NCBI RefSeq assembly: GCF_958450345.1 | Contig: NC_088783.1 | Coordinates: forward strand, 12,961,701 to 13,025,700 | Length of the DNA stretch: 64,000 nt | Direction: 5' to 3' | DNA from: Calliphora vicina | Taxonomy: Eukaryota; Arthropoda; Insecta; Diptera; Calliphoridae | Shown here: positions 35,143 to 46,862 of the stretch, piece after piece | How positions within the stretch are numbered: the stretch's first letter is position 1 | Layout of the letters: each line of letters starts with the position of its first letter | Notes under the pieces: model-generated | The model's input: only the letters and a program-made list of their open reading frames with translations | Told to the model about the DNA's origin: nothing | The model's database searches: none | Translations under genes and position numbers: made by a program

Positions 35143-35670
35143 TTGTTCTGCCAAATCACCTACAACGGTTGTAGCTTTCAACAATACGAACAAATGATAA
35201 AATTGTTTTATCAAAATGGATGTTCTGTTCGGGCAATGTTCCGCTCTCTTTGCCCATTTTACAGTTGCTATAATCGTTCTACCATAAGACAACAAAACGC
35301 AATATCTGCCGAAAACATCGCAGCAGCCCGTCAGAGTGTACAGGAGAACCCGAGGCAATTTATTTCGTGTCGCTCCCAAGAACTCTGTCTTTCGCAGACC
35401 ACAACTTCCTGAATTTTGTGTCATGACTTGTGCCTGCATACGTGCAAAATGCAACTGACCCTGGAACTGAAGGTACACGACCATAGACAACGACATGTGT
35501 TCGCTGAATAGGCATTGGAGCAGTTGGAAACTGAACCTAATTTACATTAATCTTCAGTGATGAGTCCCATTTCGAATTGTTGAATTTGGGGCAACAGCAA
35601 ACTATATGAGATCCAATGCATCCCGAAAAAGTCACTGTTTGGTGAGGCTTTTGGGCAGGCGGCATCATCG
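35143..35670 (+). pseudogene. Decayed Tc/mariner-type transposase relic, part 1
   Basis: The N-terminal helix-turn-helix region reads QQYEQMIKLFYQNGCSVRAM and FRSLCPFYSCYNRSTIR, then ISAENIAAARQSVQENPRQF and SCRSQELCLSQTT. After stops and frame changes come ALEQLETEPNLH, then SDESHFELLNLG (with the first catalytic Asp in the SDE box) and DPMHPEKVTVW.GFWAGGII. The order matches the transposases common in insects whose N-terminus reads like FYENN.SVRAT.RALRP.YG and whose core has FSDEAHF and HPEKVTVWCG. Several stops and frameshifts make it nonfunctional. It is interrupted at GGII by an 817-bp insertion. Confidence 0.88.
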
Positions 35671-36487
35671 CACAGTGGCGCCATTCGAGTTTTTTCGTTG
35701 CAAAAATCATAACTTTTGAACCGAATGAAATAATCAAAAAATTTTAAAGGCATATGATAGATAATTGGTCAGCCTATGAACTGAGTGTTTGAAAATGGTT
35801 CTACGCCTTTCAGGTGCCTACTTATGGGTTAGCAAAGTTGAAATTTGTGGAAAAATCAATTTTATGGGAAGTAAAATAAAATAATTTTTTAATTTTTTAT
35901 GTTTCTTTTTAAAGGCTTTTTTGATTTAAAATTATTCCAGAAAAGATTAAAAAAATATTTTTTTTTTGGTTGGATTTTCACGGTCATATGTCATTTTTGA
36001 AACCATGTCTTTTTTTTCAAAATTTTACCTCTAGCAAAAAATGGGACAAGAACTGGCAGCTAGAAATTTTTGGATTAGGTAAAGGAATAATCAAAGAACT
36101 TATTTTGAAAATATGGCAAATATAGAAATTTGTAGTTTTTTTATTTTCCATCAAAGTTGAGAAATATTTAAAAAAATGGATAGTTGGTAAATATCGATTT
36201 ACCTGGACAAATACAAAGCAAACAGTACAATTTTTGTTTATTCTTTTCTTAATAATATATCTATTAAAATAATGACTATCAGTTACATAGTTTTCCATAT
36301 ATTGTATCTGAAAGCGGACCAAATTACCTGTTGAAAACTTAAAATCAGTCAACTTTGAAGGGCTATATCTTCAAATCTGATTGTAATAAGATTATCTTTT
36401 TTGAAATCGTTGGACAATTTACTGTAAAAGAGGTTTATTCAATATTTTTTAGGGGCACACATAATTTTGATTTTTGCAACCTTTGTG
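35671..36487. mobile_element. Second Transib-like nonautonomous insertion, within the transposase relic
   Basis: The transposase coding stops at GGII and resumes with IGSYFF, which bounds the insert. The insert is flanked by the 5-bp direct repeat CATCG (35666-35670 and 36488-36492). The left end is CACAGTGGCG and the right end is CTTTGTG. The terminal inverted match is weak (CACA at both tips), but inner inverted repeats GTTGCAAAAATCA/TGATTTTTGCAAC at 35697-35709 and 36468-36480 are perfect over 13 bp. The CACAGTG start and 5-bp duplication parallel the 19869-21466 element. No transposase is present inside. Confidence 0.68.
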
Positions 36488-36850
36488 CATCGGTTCATAT
36501 TTCTTTTAGAACGACGTTAGCTAGGCCATCGCTGTCAACTTCGAGCGCTATGTGTCGATGATTACCAACTTTTTATGGCCTTAATTGGACATGTGGTTTC
36601 AACAGGACTGCACTAAATGCATCATAGCTTATGCCACATTGAACATTCTGCAGTTTGGGGGCATAGTCATGCCAACTAACGTGGAAATGATGGCCATCGT
36701 GATCATTCGAGTTAATGCCCTTAGACCTTTCCTTTTGGAGCTTTCTTCAGTAGCAAATCTATGAGAATTCAGCCTGATTTATGCGCCAGTGTCATGGATA
36801 ATTTGACATTTCGGATGCGCACCACCATTGCTTTTAATTTTTCATGTACC
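36488..36850 (+). pseudogene. Decayed Tc/mariner-type transposase relic, part 2
   Basis: Continuation after the insertion: IGSYFF, then ERYVSMITNFLWP and DMWFQQDCTKCIIAYATLNI (with the second catalytic Asp in FQQD). The DLTPLDYFLWG region is unrecognisable, and weak C-terminal similarity ends near SVMDNLTFRMRTT at about 36785-36830. Several stops are present. Terminal inverted repeats of the original transposon were not found. Confidence 0.82.
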
Positions 36851-37014
36851 CAAAGTAACCCACATTGGCACCTTGATAGTCCTCAGCCCTCTTGATCTTT
36901 TAAGTCCAAATTCAAAACTTAAAATCAGCTACTCCTCTTCTTTACTCATGAGGAATTTTATCCGTTTAGAAATTACATTTTAGTGAATGTTCAAGTTCTC
37001 TTTACGAAGTTGTT

Positions 37015-37705
37015 TATACCCTAAACCACCATAGTGGGGAGATGTTTGTAACGCCCAAAAATATTAGTCTAACACCCACCTTAAAGTATACCGATTGACT
37101 TAGAATAACTTTCTGAGTCGATTAAACGATGTCCGTCCGTCTGGTTGGCTGTCCATGTAAACCTTGTGCGCAGAGTACAGGTCGCAATTTTGAAGATATA
37201 GCGATCAAATTTGGTACATATTATTTTTTCGGCCCAAGGACCAAGCCTATTGAAACTGGCTGAAATCGGTCCATTATTTCATCTAGCCCCCATACAAATG
37301 TCCTTCCGAAATTGGACTTTATCGGTCATAAATGTTTAATTTATAAATGTATCTCCACAAATTGCGCTCCAAATAAGTTTTATATATACAAAATTCATGT
37401 CACCAAATTTTGTTACGATCGGTCCATAATTAGTCATAGCTCCCATATAGACCCGCTTCCGAAAATCACTTTAACGTGCATAGATCGCTTAAAAATGTTG
37501 GAATACTCACAAAATTCAACATAGTAAACTCTCATATAGACATAAATCACACGACCTAATTTCATGGTGATCGGTCCATAATTGGTCATAGCCCCCACTT
37601 CCACAATCACTAAATTATTGAAATTTTAAAAGAAAAATGTTTTTGCTCTTTTACTTAGTGTAGGGTATTATATCGTCGGGCTCAACCGACCATACTTCCT
37701 TACTT
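37015..37705 (+). repeat. Interspersed repeat family R2, copy 1
   Basis: From TATACCCTAAACCACCATAG to GTAGGGTATTATATCGTCGG. It matches 46165-46862 in the same orientation with high similarity throughout (for example CCAAATTTTGTTACGATCGG and GACCCGCTTCCGAAAATCAC). A short open frame at 37312-37524 is shared by both copies but shows no domain. The class is uncertain. Confidence 0.85.
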
Positions 37706-38177
37706 GTTTTTTTTAATATTCGGCATTTTCTATAGATAATTTTGCACATGTTATATATTGAAAATTTATTGAATATTTGAGTATTTTATGAAATATTTAT
37801 TCTGGTTTTCTCATTTGTATATAACCCTCGTACATTAAAGAAACACGTGTGTTTGAAAGATTTCAAAATTTGCGACTTTTTCTGTAACAGATTTTTGTTG
37901 CGTGTATTTTTAGCAGCCGAGAAGTAACAAAAGTAAATATTTGTATGTGTTTATATGTTTGAGTTAAAATTAATATGTTTGTGTATGTATGTCAAAGAGT
38001 GTTTGTCCATATTTGAGATTTTATGCACTTTATTTACTAAAAACAAAAATCTATAAATTGAATACGTGTCCTTGGGGCAATATAACAATATATTTATTTG
38101 TAAACACATTCTCAACAAAATTAAATTTCATTACAAATACTTAAACATTGAAAAATATACATATAAGTATAAATAGT
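37706..38177. other. Intron DNA without recognisable features
   Basis: AT-rich with a TGTATGTATG-type simple repeat near 37983. One stray CTATAGAAAA-type unit lies near 37729. Confidence 0.45.
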
Positions 38178-38493
38178 ATCCCAGCAGTTGTGTGAGACTG
38201 ATATTTTAACATATGCTGGTGCAAATTTACCTCAAGCAGTCAGTGCAATAACCGGTTTCTTGTAAACAAGCCATCCTCGGACAACTCTCCAATAGATTAC
38301 TGCTGCTGGTTAAAATAACTACTTTCTAAAGTGCAGAACAAAATAAACGTTTAAAGTGACTACACTCAAGATTACTTAGAGACACTAAAATGACAATTGA
38401 CTTCATGCTTGGTCACCTGGGGTGTATAAAGTAACTTATTGACTTATCTCTACACTACAAATAGCACATTGACTACTTGCTTAACTGCTGGGA
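38178..38493. mobile_element. Compact MITE with TATCCCAGCAGTT termini
   Basis: 316 bp with inverted ends TATCCCAGCAGTT and AACTGCTGGGATA. It contains ATAAACGTTTAAAGTGACTA and TTACTTAGAGACACTAAAATG, shared with 33597-34830 and, more weakly, with 59285-59450. No coding capacity. Confidence 0.8.
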
Positions 38494-38924
38494 TATATAT
38501 TACTTATTCGTCTATATGTATTTGTTTGTAATTTTTGCTTTTGTGTTATTTTTTTGGTCACACACATACAAAAACAAAGAAGCCATTAAATAAATGATTT
38601 ATATGCCCTTTGACAATAGCCAACATTAGAAATTAATAACAAATCCATAATAAACATGCTGTTAACTTTTAAAGATTTACTTTGAGTATTTAATAATATT
38701 TTTATTGTTTTCATTACTTTATGAGCAGCCTTTGAGAGTGACCAATGAAATTAATCTCTGTACACATGACTGATTTCCAATTAAATTGAGTTATAAAAAG
38801 AGGCCAACAATTAATAAAATAATATTAACAATATTCTTTTTATGTCAAACAACATATTTGTTGAGGGTTAAATTAAATAGTTTTATGATAGTAATTTTAA
38901 TGGTATGCTATAAAAAAAATTTAA
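38494..38924. other. Intron DNA without recognisable features
   Basis: AT-rich; nothing recognised. Confidence 0.45.
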
Positions 38925-39060
38925 AAAAAGGCCCATTTTGAAAAAAAAGTCCGATTTTGCCAAAAAAAAAAAATATATATCTTGAGTTACAAAACATTTA
39001 TTTTGCTATATATCCCACTCGCATCCCACTAAGCGACTAAATAGGTCTTCAAGGAAAATA
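38925..39060. repeat. Repeat fragment shared with 40660-40960
   Basis: AAAAAAAGGCCCATTTTG, a poly-A run with TCTTGAGTTACAAAACAT, and CACTCGCATCCCACTAAGCG recur near 40665-40790 and again diverged near 40830-40970. Confidence 0.7.
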
Positions 39061-39508
39061 TCTGATCTTTCCGCCGAATAGGGCGCAATAGGGAAACTGC
39101 ACATTTGTGTGCCATTTTTTTGCACCGGATTGTGAGAAAACGCGGCAACCATCTTTCGGAAAGCTTTCTCATACCCAAGTGATCATTAAAAATTAAAACC
39201 ACTGAGGTACAGGAGATGCCCATGCCACCCAAAATCTCTTGTACTTTCCGCCTCCGATCGGCCAACACCATATCGTGATTATTTTTTAAATTTTTTCGGG
39301 TGTAGGGAACTCAACTGTGCGTCCAGAACGTTTGGAAACTTCCGTGATTGTACAGCCACAACGAAATTCAGTAAACCACTTTTCTACCATTGAAATTGAT
39401 GGTGCAGAGTTTCCATAGTATTATGAAGCTTAATTTATATTTGAGTGGCTGTTTTTTTCCGCAAAAATAATAATGCTTAAGGAGCAGTCGAATTTCACTT
39501 TTTTCCAT
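39040..39508 (-). pseudogene. Mariner transposase relic, N-terminal half
   Basis: Read on the minus strand from 39508: MEKSEIRLLLKHYYFCGKK, then SISMVEKWFTEFRCG, SKRSGRTVEFPTPEKI, and after a frameshift MVLADRRRKVQEI, VVLIFNDHLGMRKLSERWLP and RFLTIRCKK. This is the canonical order of a mariner (Mos/mauritiana-type) DNA-binding region: two helix-turn-helix domains and the WVPHLL-like linker preceding the catalytic domain. The catalytic aspartates are missing; the relic stops at the edge of another repeat (38925-39060). There is at least one frameshift and one stop. Dead fragment of about 155 codons. Confidence 0.92.
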
Positions 39509-39520
39509 TTCTCCTCAAGT

Positions 39521-40584
39521 CAGAAATGTTTTTTTTTTAACTTAATATGTTCATGTGTTTTCTTATTGAGTGATAAAGTGGCATAAATTATCTTATCTAA
39601 ACAAAAAAATATAGCTCAGAATAAATGTGGATCAAATTGTTCCTAATATTTTCAATACTATTAAAATTTTGATATAAATTTTAGTTTTAGAAACTCAATG
39701 AATTTGTAATATGTAATAAAATCCTTATTTATTTACGAAATTTTTAACGTTTTTTATGTTTGTGATTCTAAATAACAAGGTGTAGAAAAACTTGTCAAAA
39801 GGCAATCCCGCAATTCCTAAAAATTGGAGCGAAAATCCCAAAAATGGTATTTTTTACAATTTTGCCTATAGGGTCCACATTTCCTTCGGGGCTGGAAAAA
39901 TACTTCGGCGATAAATAGGAAACACATCAAGGTTTTCATAGCTGCTTTTTGTTTTCTGATCCCAACTTTGGGATTTAAGAACATGTTGCCCAAAGTTGAA
40001 TTTTTGATAAAAAAAATGGGTCGAATTCCGAAGAGGTTAAGGGCGACATATTCGAAGAATAGGACATTTTTTTTATATCAGAATGTTCTCCGTAAATATA
40101 TATTGCAGATAATTATAAAATTGTTATATGTTCTTAAAGAAAGTTTTTTTTAATTAAAAAAGCATTAAGTCACAGCAAAAATAAACTATTTTTTGAATAT
40201 TTAAATTGAAAATCGTTTGTTTTTGGATCCATAATTCATATTGCTCTGAAATCTTTTGTATGTTATTCGTAATTTAGTTGTCTAACCAATAAAAAAAATT
40301 CGAGTCCATTCGGTCCAAAAGTACGACCCATATTTTTAAAAAACGTCATGTTTCTCCCAAAACTATAAACTAATTTTTATGGAAACAAAATATAAAAATT
40401 AAGGACATGAAGGAATATGTTTTGATAATGGAAGATAATTTATTTGAGATATCCTTTGCTCAAGGGCAAATCTATTATATATTACGTATGAAAAATCGTT
40501 AATATGAGATCAAAAATGATAAAATCTAAACAACAGTTCTTAAATTATTAGCTATTATACTTTAGGTATTTTCCTTTGAACCTA
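39521..40584. other. Intron DNA with a short repeat copy at 39797-39893
   Basis: 39797-39893 is a diverged copy of 8023-8115 (AATCCCGCAATTCCTAAAAA, then CCCAAAAATGGTATT). The rest is AT-rich without gene content. Confidence 0.5.
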
Positions 40585-41510
40585 CAGTGGCGGTCAGCTA
40601 ATTAGGGACAAAATTGCTTGCTAAATTCCCTGTGATTCTCAATTAATTTTTCGAATATTTCCCCTTTTGGAAAAAAAATTGATTTTACCAAAAAAAAAAA
40701 TCAAAAATTGTATATCTTGAGTAACAAAACATGAATTTTGATTATATCGCACTCGCATCCCACTAAGCGACCAAATAGGTCCTATAGGAATAGAACCAAG
40801 CTTTTTTTGAGTAAAAAAAAATTTTTAAAAAAAGGCCCATTTTGGAAAAAAAATTAGATTTTGCAAAATAAAGTCAAAATTGCATGTTTTTAATTTTTTT
40901 TTATAGATATCGAACTCGTATCCGACTACGAGACCAAATAGGTCTTCAAGAAAAATATCTCAGCTTTATTTTAAGAAAAAAAGGGCCCATTTTAAAAAAA
41001 GTCAAAAAAGTTTTTGATTTCGGAAAAAAAATATTAAAATTTTTTTATTTTTTTTTAAATATTTTTTTTTAGAAAGATTGAAGAAATAGCTATCTAAGCT
41101 ATTTGGGACAAATTTTGCTAAGTACAATAGGTAATAAGATACATGGATAAGAATAAACACCTGCTTGGGCAAAATGTCAAATTTTGACCCCCTATAACTC
41201 AGAGAGTTCTCGATCGATCTTGTTGAAAAATTGTTTCTGAGTTACTATCCAGTAATTATATTTTTATTATTAGAAGATATTCAGAACAAATTTTGTATTT
41301 TTATTTCCACTTTGTTTCGGCCATATCACATTATTAACAGCGGCTGTTCGCAGAGGCGGGTCTACGTATTTCCACATATATTTGTTCATATAAACTAGAA
41401 ATATTAATACTAACTTCCATACCCCTAGGTGCTTTTGTTTTGGCACCATCGCACTTAAAATTCATTCAATAAAAAAAGTTTTTCTCCCCAAATAGCTGGC
41501 CGCAAATAAA
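40585..41510. mobile_element. Possible terminal-inverted-repeat element
   Basis: Left end GGCGGTCAGCTAATTAGGGA (about 40590) and right end TCCCCAAATAGCTGGCCGC (about 41487-41505) are imperfect inverted copies over about 22 bp. The interior holds two internal repeats of the AAGCGACCAAATAGGTC type. No transposase. The ends are too diverged for a firm boundary. Confidence 0.42.
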
Positions 41511-43301
41511 AGCAAATTTAAAAATTTTAGAGAACTTTTAATTTTTATTGCATTTGAAAATATCTACACCAAATATTATTTAGAAGATTAAAAATAAAAA
41601 AAAAAATAATGATTTTTGGTCAAAGTTTGTGGTTTAGTCCCAAATACATCATTTAATTATAATGAAACGCTTTTTTTCTAATTCCAAAAAAAAAAATATC
41701 CCTAAATCTAATCCAATTGAAAAATAATTACAATTAATTATCACAGTTCTCGCATTACACAACTATAATTCAACACTTTGGAATTAAAAGCATTAACAGA
41801 TGCTGCAAATTATGCAAAAACTTCATAAAAATGCAACAAAAATTTCCCAAACCCACAAACATATTGGCAACTAATAAATAATAAATGGCATTAAAGCAAA
41901 ATTACAAATATGGTGGAAAAATAAATACATAAATACATACCTACATACACAGATATACAAAACTCATGCAAACACATTGAAATATTTCATAATTAGCCAA
42001 GCAGCCAGGCATGCCCCTAAAATGATGCAATACAAAAAGTATAGAAATACAAATAAACACTAACACACTGCAGGATGTCAAACAAACACAAACACACACA
42101 TACATATAAATGTATATGAACACATAAACATTTATGAATTTATTTACACACATACAAACATACATACATATGTATGTAGATGAGTATGTATGTGTGTGTA
42201 TTTGTTTAAAATTCTCTATGTATTCATGCATATTTACAAAATATGAATGTCCTTGTGGGTAAATAAATATGAGGGTTTGCATTTGTATAATAGAAGTATG
42301 TATGTATATGTATGTATGTGTGTTGAATGAATTTTTGTGTTTTGCTTGTTATGTCAACACCACTGTGTAAACCTCGTTAAACACTATAGTTGTTTATAAA
42401 TTCTCACACATGCACATGAACAATCATATTGTCCCTACACATTCTCACACACTTACATTTTTAATTTTTTTATGATAAAAACGCATGGTTGCTGGTAAAG
42501 AAACAACAATTGCCACAGCAGAAATACAAAACAAAAGTATTGCAACAAAAACCATAGAGAAAACAAAATAGCAGCAACAACAAAATTAAAAAGGAACCAC
42601 CAACCAGTCAAACAAACAAACAGCTACACATTCATATACAGACAAACCAACAACAATATTACCATACAATTTTATTTTATTTTTGTTATACTTGTATGCA
42701 CACTAGGATGGACCTTATTCTGAACTTTTTGGATTTTCGATTTAAAATTCAAATATGAAAATTTTCTCACATCGATAACCTATAATAATTTGGTATCCAA
42801 AAAATTATTTTACTATTATTTCTTAAGTATTTGTGGTTTTGACAAAATAGCAAATAATTTTGAGTCACAAAAACTGAAAAATTTTAGAATATAAGGTCCT
42901 ATTTATATCTAAAGTTGAAAAATAACAAAAAATATTGAAACGAATGGGAGATTTTTTTCTTAATTATTTTAACACATTTTGAGACTTTTGAATTTAGAGT
43001 TCTATGAATGAACTGCTGACCAGACATGGAAGAGCAATATTCCCAATAAGCATTTATACTGGAATCCATGTTGAAGTACTTCAAGCCTTGAGTCCAGTGG
43101 CAAGCAATTGAGTTATAATAGTTGTATTACACTTTATATCAATAGCATTCTGCAGTAAAAAGGAAACATAAATTCCAACCACATCTTGATGATCGGATTT
43201 TTAGTTGGGAATCCGGGGAATTAAAAACTACAAAGAAAACTAGTTAGCCCATAAACGGTATGGATCTAACACACGTTTTTCCGAAACTTCGGAATGTAAA
43301 C
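41511..43301. other. Intron DNA with a TATG/CATA microsatellite
   Basis: The segment 42068-42330 is rich in CACACA, CATACATA and TATGTATG simple repeats. Otherwise AT-rich with no gene. Confidence 0.55.
42085..42325. repeat. Interrupted CA/CATA microsatellite region
   Basis: Runs such as AAACACACACATACATA, CATACAAACATACATACATA and TATGTATGTATGTGTG are separated by short unique pieces. The apparent 113-codon minus-strand frame here is a by-product. Confidence 0.8.
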
Positions 43302-44311
43302 AAGTAAGAGAGCTATATTCGGCTGTGCCGAATCTTATATACCTTTCACCAAATTATACTTCAAAATACAAAATTTAAATATTTTTAGGTAAACAAAAAT
43401 TGTTTTTCATAGTAAGAATTGAATTCCCAATTATTGATAAATTCACTGACATTTATTGTTGTGGGAGGGGATGTAAGAAAAGATAAACTCACTGTTTATT
43501 GTAGGAGTTTTGTTTAAGCTTTGATATTTTTACAAATAAAGCTTGAGTTTCTGTAATTCTGATTCACTCTATGGCTTGATTTGTATAATATCTTTAGTTT
43601 TTCTAAAGCCTTTTGGGAAAAGGTTTCCCGATGATCTGGCCCAAGAAACCAGTGAAATGCGCATAGGAACTAGCTTATCCCCCGTCAATAAATGTCAGTG
43701 AAATTATCAAGAATTGGGAAATTTAGCACAATTCTTACTATGATATTAATATTGTTAAAAATATTTTTTGGAAATGTTATTTAAAATTTAAAATTTTTTT
43801 TAAATTTAAAAAAAAAAATTTGTTTTTTAAATTTTTTTTTGTGAAAAAAAAATTCGGGTTAAAAAATATTTTGCCCGATTTCCATAAGCTGGACCTACAA
43901 TGAATGGTCTTATAATATATAATATAATTATAATGCAAAGGTCTTTGAAATATCTATCATTAGATATCCATATTGTCTATATTAATGACTTAGTAATCCA
44001 GATATACGTAAAAAATAGGTAAAAAATCGAGGTTGTCCTGGTTTTTCCTCATATCTCAGCCATTTGTGGACCGATTTTGCTGATTTTAAATAGCAAACTT
44101 CTCGAAAGCTGACAGAATTATTGAAGATTTGGATCCCGAAGATATCTGGTCTTCAGAAAATTGATTTCAACAGACAGACGGACATGCCTTAATCGACTCC
44201 GCTATCTATAATGATCCAGAATATATAGAGTCGGAAATGAAAAATGTAGAAATTACAAACGAATGACAAACTTATTATAATCTTCTCACGAAGGTGAAGG
44301 GTATAAAAATG
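43302..44311 (+). repeat. Interspersed repeat family R1, plus-orientation copy
   Basis: Starts ACAAGTAAGAGAGCTATATT and CGGCTGTGCCGAATC, ends CTTCTCACGAAGGTGAAGGG. It contains CATATCTCAGCCATTTGTGG and ACCGATTTTGCTGATTTTAA, the inverse of the copy at 16010-16905, and has an internal long poly-A/T tract (43795-43870). Confidence 0.82.
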
Positions 44312-45757
44312 TCATACAATTTTAAGGTACCATAAGGATACATTAAATCCTAATAAAATGATTTTTTTCATAATCTGTGTAGATTTACCGCACGTTTTTC
44401 TGAAACTTCTGAATGTGAAAAACTTTCATACAATTTTTTCGATACCATAAGGATACATTAAACCCTATTAACATAATTTTATCATGTTTCGATAATAAAA
44501 CAGCAAAAATCCGCATAATGCATACAAATGGCATTACAAGAAGTGATGGTATAAATTGCACTAGAATCATGCACAAATTGGCCTAACAAGTTTCTCATCG
44601 CTTAGCAGTAGTCCCTTAAAAAAATTGTTATAATTGTTTGTTCCATTTTACAGCAAAAACTTGATAATAACTTGCAATTACATACCGTCTAATTTGCAGA
44701 CGGGTCAAAATGACCCTGAACTTTTAAAATCACGAAAAACAAAGTCATTTTGACCCCAAGTGCTGTTAAGGGTTAATTTTAATTTTTGTGCTGTTATTTT
44801 AAATTCTGGACTTTATGTTATATTTTCCACAAGTTTCATCAAAATCGGCCCAAAAATATATATAATATTTCGCTATCTTTCCATTAGCAATTCCAAATAT
44901 TGAAAAATTTGACCTTTGACCTTCACCGTTTTCCGATTTTAGGAAAACTTTCAGACTATATTTAAAATTACCTCGCCTATAATATTCTGAACAGATTTTA
45001 TTTAAAATTCATAACAGTAAGAAAATTGAGCTCATTCGCCAAAATATGGCCAAATAATTAGATTTTCTCGAAAATTTCTAAATTTAAATCGAAGGTGCGG
45101 AAAAACTATACGAGGTATGGATATACATTTTTCACATTTTTATTCCTTATTATATTGTAAATAAATTCCCATATGATGATCAAAAAATTCTGAAATTTGT
45201 TTAACAAAATTTTTCAAACTTTGAAATTGGAGTTTTATAACTGCCGTTAAAAAAATATTTTTTTTTTGGTTGTACCTGCGAATGGGTTAACTGTATGTTA
45301 TGAAGATAAAAACTCACATACAAGTAAATATGGATATATTCTAAGTAAAAATAAGCTTTTATTTTAATATTTATCAAAATATGTTAATTTTGTTCCTACA
45401 TTTCTTGTTCTAGTGTCCTGAAACACGTTAATGGCATGGCGATTTTTTAATAACTTTAAAATTTTTTAACCAATTTTTGTTTTTCATATCTTATTAGACC
45501 GACAATTATGTACACATTTCAATTCTTTTAAATTAAATTGCAAAAGTTGTTATTTAATGGCAAAAAAAAACTAAAAAAAATGAATTTTTTCCCCTTGTAA
45601 ATGCACCTCAAAACTAAATCAAAAGTCGGCACAATTGCCCTTCTTAGAACAAGCTAAAAATTTCTTTGGTGGTATTTTAAATCATTACGAAAGTTTTTAG
45701 TAATTTCTACATTTTTCATTTGTTTCATGTCAAGTGAACCAACTTTTGAAATCAATT
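44312..45757. other. AT-rich intron DNA
   Basis: Contains CAGACGGGTCAAAATGACCC at about 44698 and TCATTTTGACCCC at about 44745, a small inverted pair typical of repeat debris. No gene recognised. Confidence 0.45.
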
Positions 45758-45985
45758 GGTCAATTCACAAGGTCTCTTATCATGTCATATTGTCATTATG
45801 TCCTAATATTTCACAATGGTTTTTATTGCTTTTCAAGCAATAAATGTCCTAAAATAATATTACTTTGTAACCAACCAGCAGCGACCTGCGCCGAATGCCT
45901 AAGAGTCGGTTAACCCGAGCCGCCGAGTCGTAATATATTAGGACATTAGTACAATATGACTGATAAGAGACCTTGTGAATTGACC
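45758..45985. mobile_element. 228-bp MITE with ~55-bp terminal inverted repeats and a GC-rich core
   Basis: Left arm GGTCAATTCACAAGGTCTCT followed by TATCATGTCATATTGT; the right arm is its reverse complement ending AGAGACCTTGTGAATTGACC. The core at 45877-45928 (CAGCAGCGACCTGCGCCG and CCGAGCCGCCGAGTCG) is strikingly GC-rich for this AT-rich window. No coding capacity. Confidence 0.83.
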
Positions 45986-46164
45986 ATATGTCATCCTATC
46001 GAGATGAAATTTACACCAAGTCTTCTTGGATAGTAATTTGGACACAATTTCATTTTTTTGGCATTTTTTTCCACAAAAAATTTTTTTTTTAAATTTTGAA
46101 AAGAAAAAAATTAAAAAAAAAATTAGTTTACCATAACATTTTTCACTAATAAAGTACAATTTTT

Positions 46165-46862
46165 TATACCTTACACCACCATAGTGGGGAGGGTATAATG
46201 CGTTTGTGCAGATGTTTGTAACGCCCAAAAATATTAATCTAACACCACACTAAAGTATACCGATCAACTTGTAATAATTTTCTTAGTCGATTAAATGATG
46301 TCCGTCCGTCTGGCCGTATTAACTTTGTGCGCAAAGTACAGGTCGCAATTTTGAAGATATTTCGATAAAATTTGGTGCACACAATTATAAGGACGAAGCC
46401 TATTAAAACTGGCTGAAATTGGGCCATTATTGGGCCCCCATACAAATGTCCTCTCGAAATTGGACTCTATCGGTCATAAATGTTTAATTTATATAGGTAT
46501 ATACACAAATTTCGCTCCAAATAAGTTTTATATATACAAAATTCATGTCACCAAATTTTGTTACGATCGGTCCATAATTAGTCATAGTTCCCATATAGAC
46601 CCGCTTCCGAAAATCACTTTAACGTGCATAAATCTCTTAAAAATGTCGGTATACACACAAAATTCAACATAAATAACTTTCATACAAACATAAATTACAC
46701 GACCTAATTTTATGGTGATCGGTCCATAATTGGTCATAGCTGTCATATAAGGCCCACTTCCGAAAATCAGTCACGAATATAAATTATTGATATTTTAAAA
46801 GAAAAATGTTTTTGCATATTTACTTGGTGTAGGGTATTATATGGTCAGGCTTGACCGACCAT
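46165..46862 (+). repeat. Interspersed repeat family R2, copy 2
   Basis: From TATACCTTACACCACCATAG to GTAGGGTATTATATGGTCAG, homologous to 37015-37705 in the same orientation. Differences are scattered substitutions and short indels. Confidence 0.85.

Noticed and set aside
35041..35496. 151-codon minus-strand frame
   Set aside because: It is antisense to the transposase relic, whose plus-strand reading matches a known protein layout.
35537..35753. Two overlapping minus-strand frames (66 and 68 codons)
   Set aside because: Antisense to the SDESHF and HPEKVTVW part of the same relic and the start of the following insertion.
41941..42282. 113-codon minus-strand frame with alternating Cys/Val/Tyr
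   Set aside because: Translation of a CA/CATA microsatellite.
45877..45928. Possible tRNA in the GC-rich core of the MITE
   Set aside because: No cloverleaf, no A-box or B-box consensus and no T-loop could be laid out.
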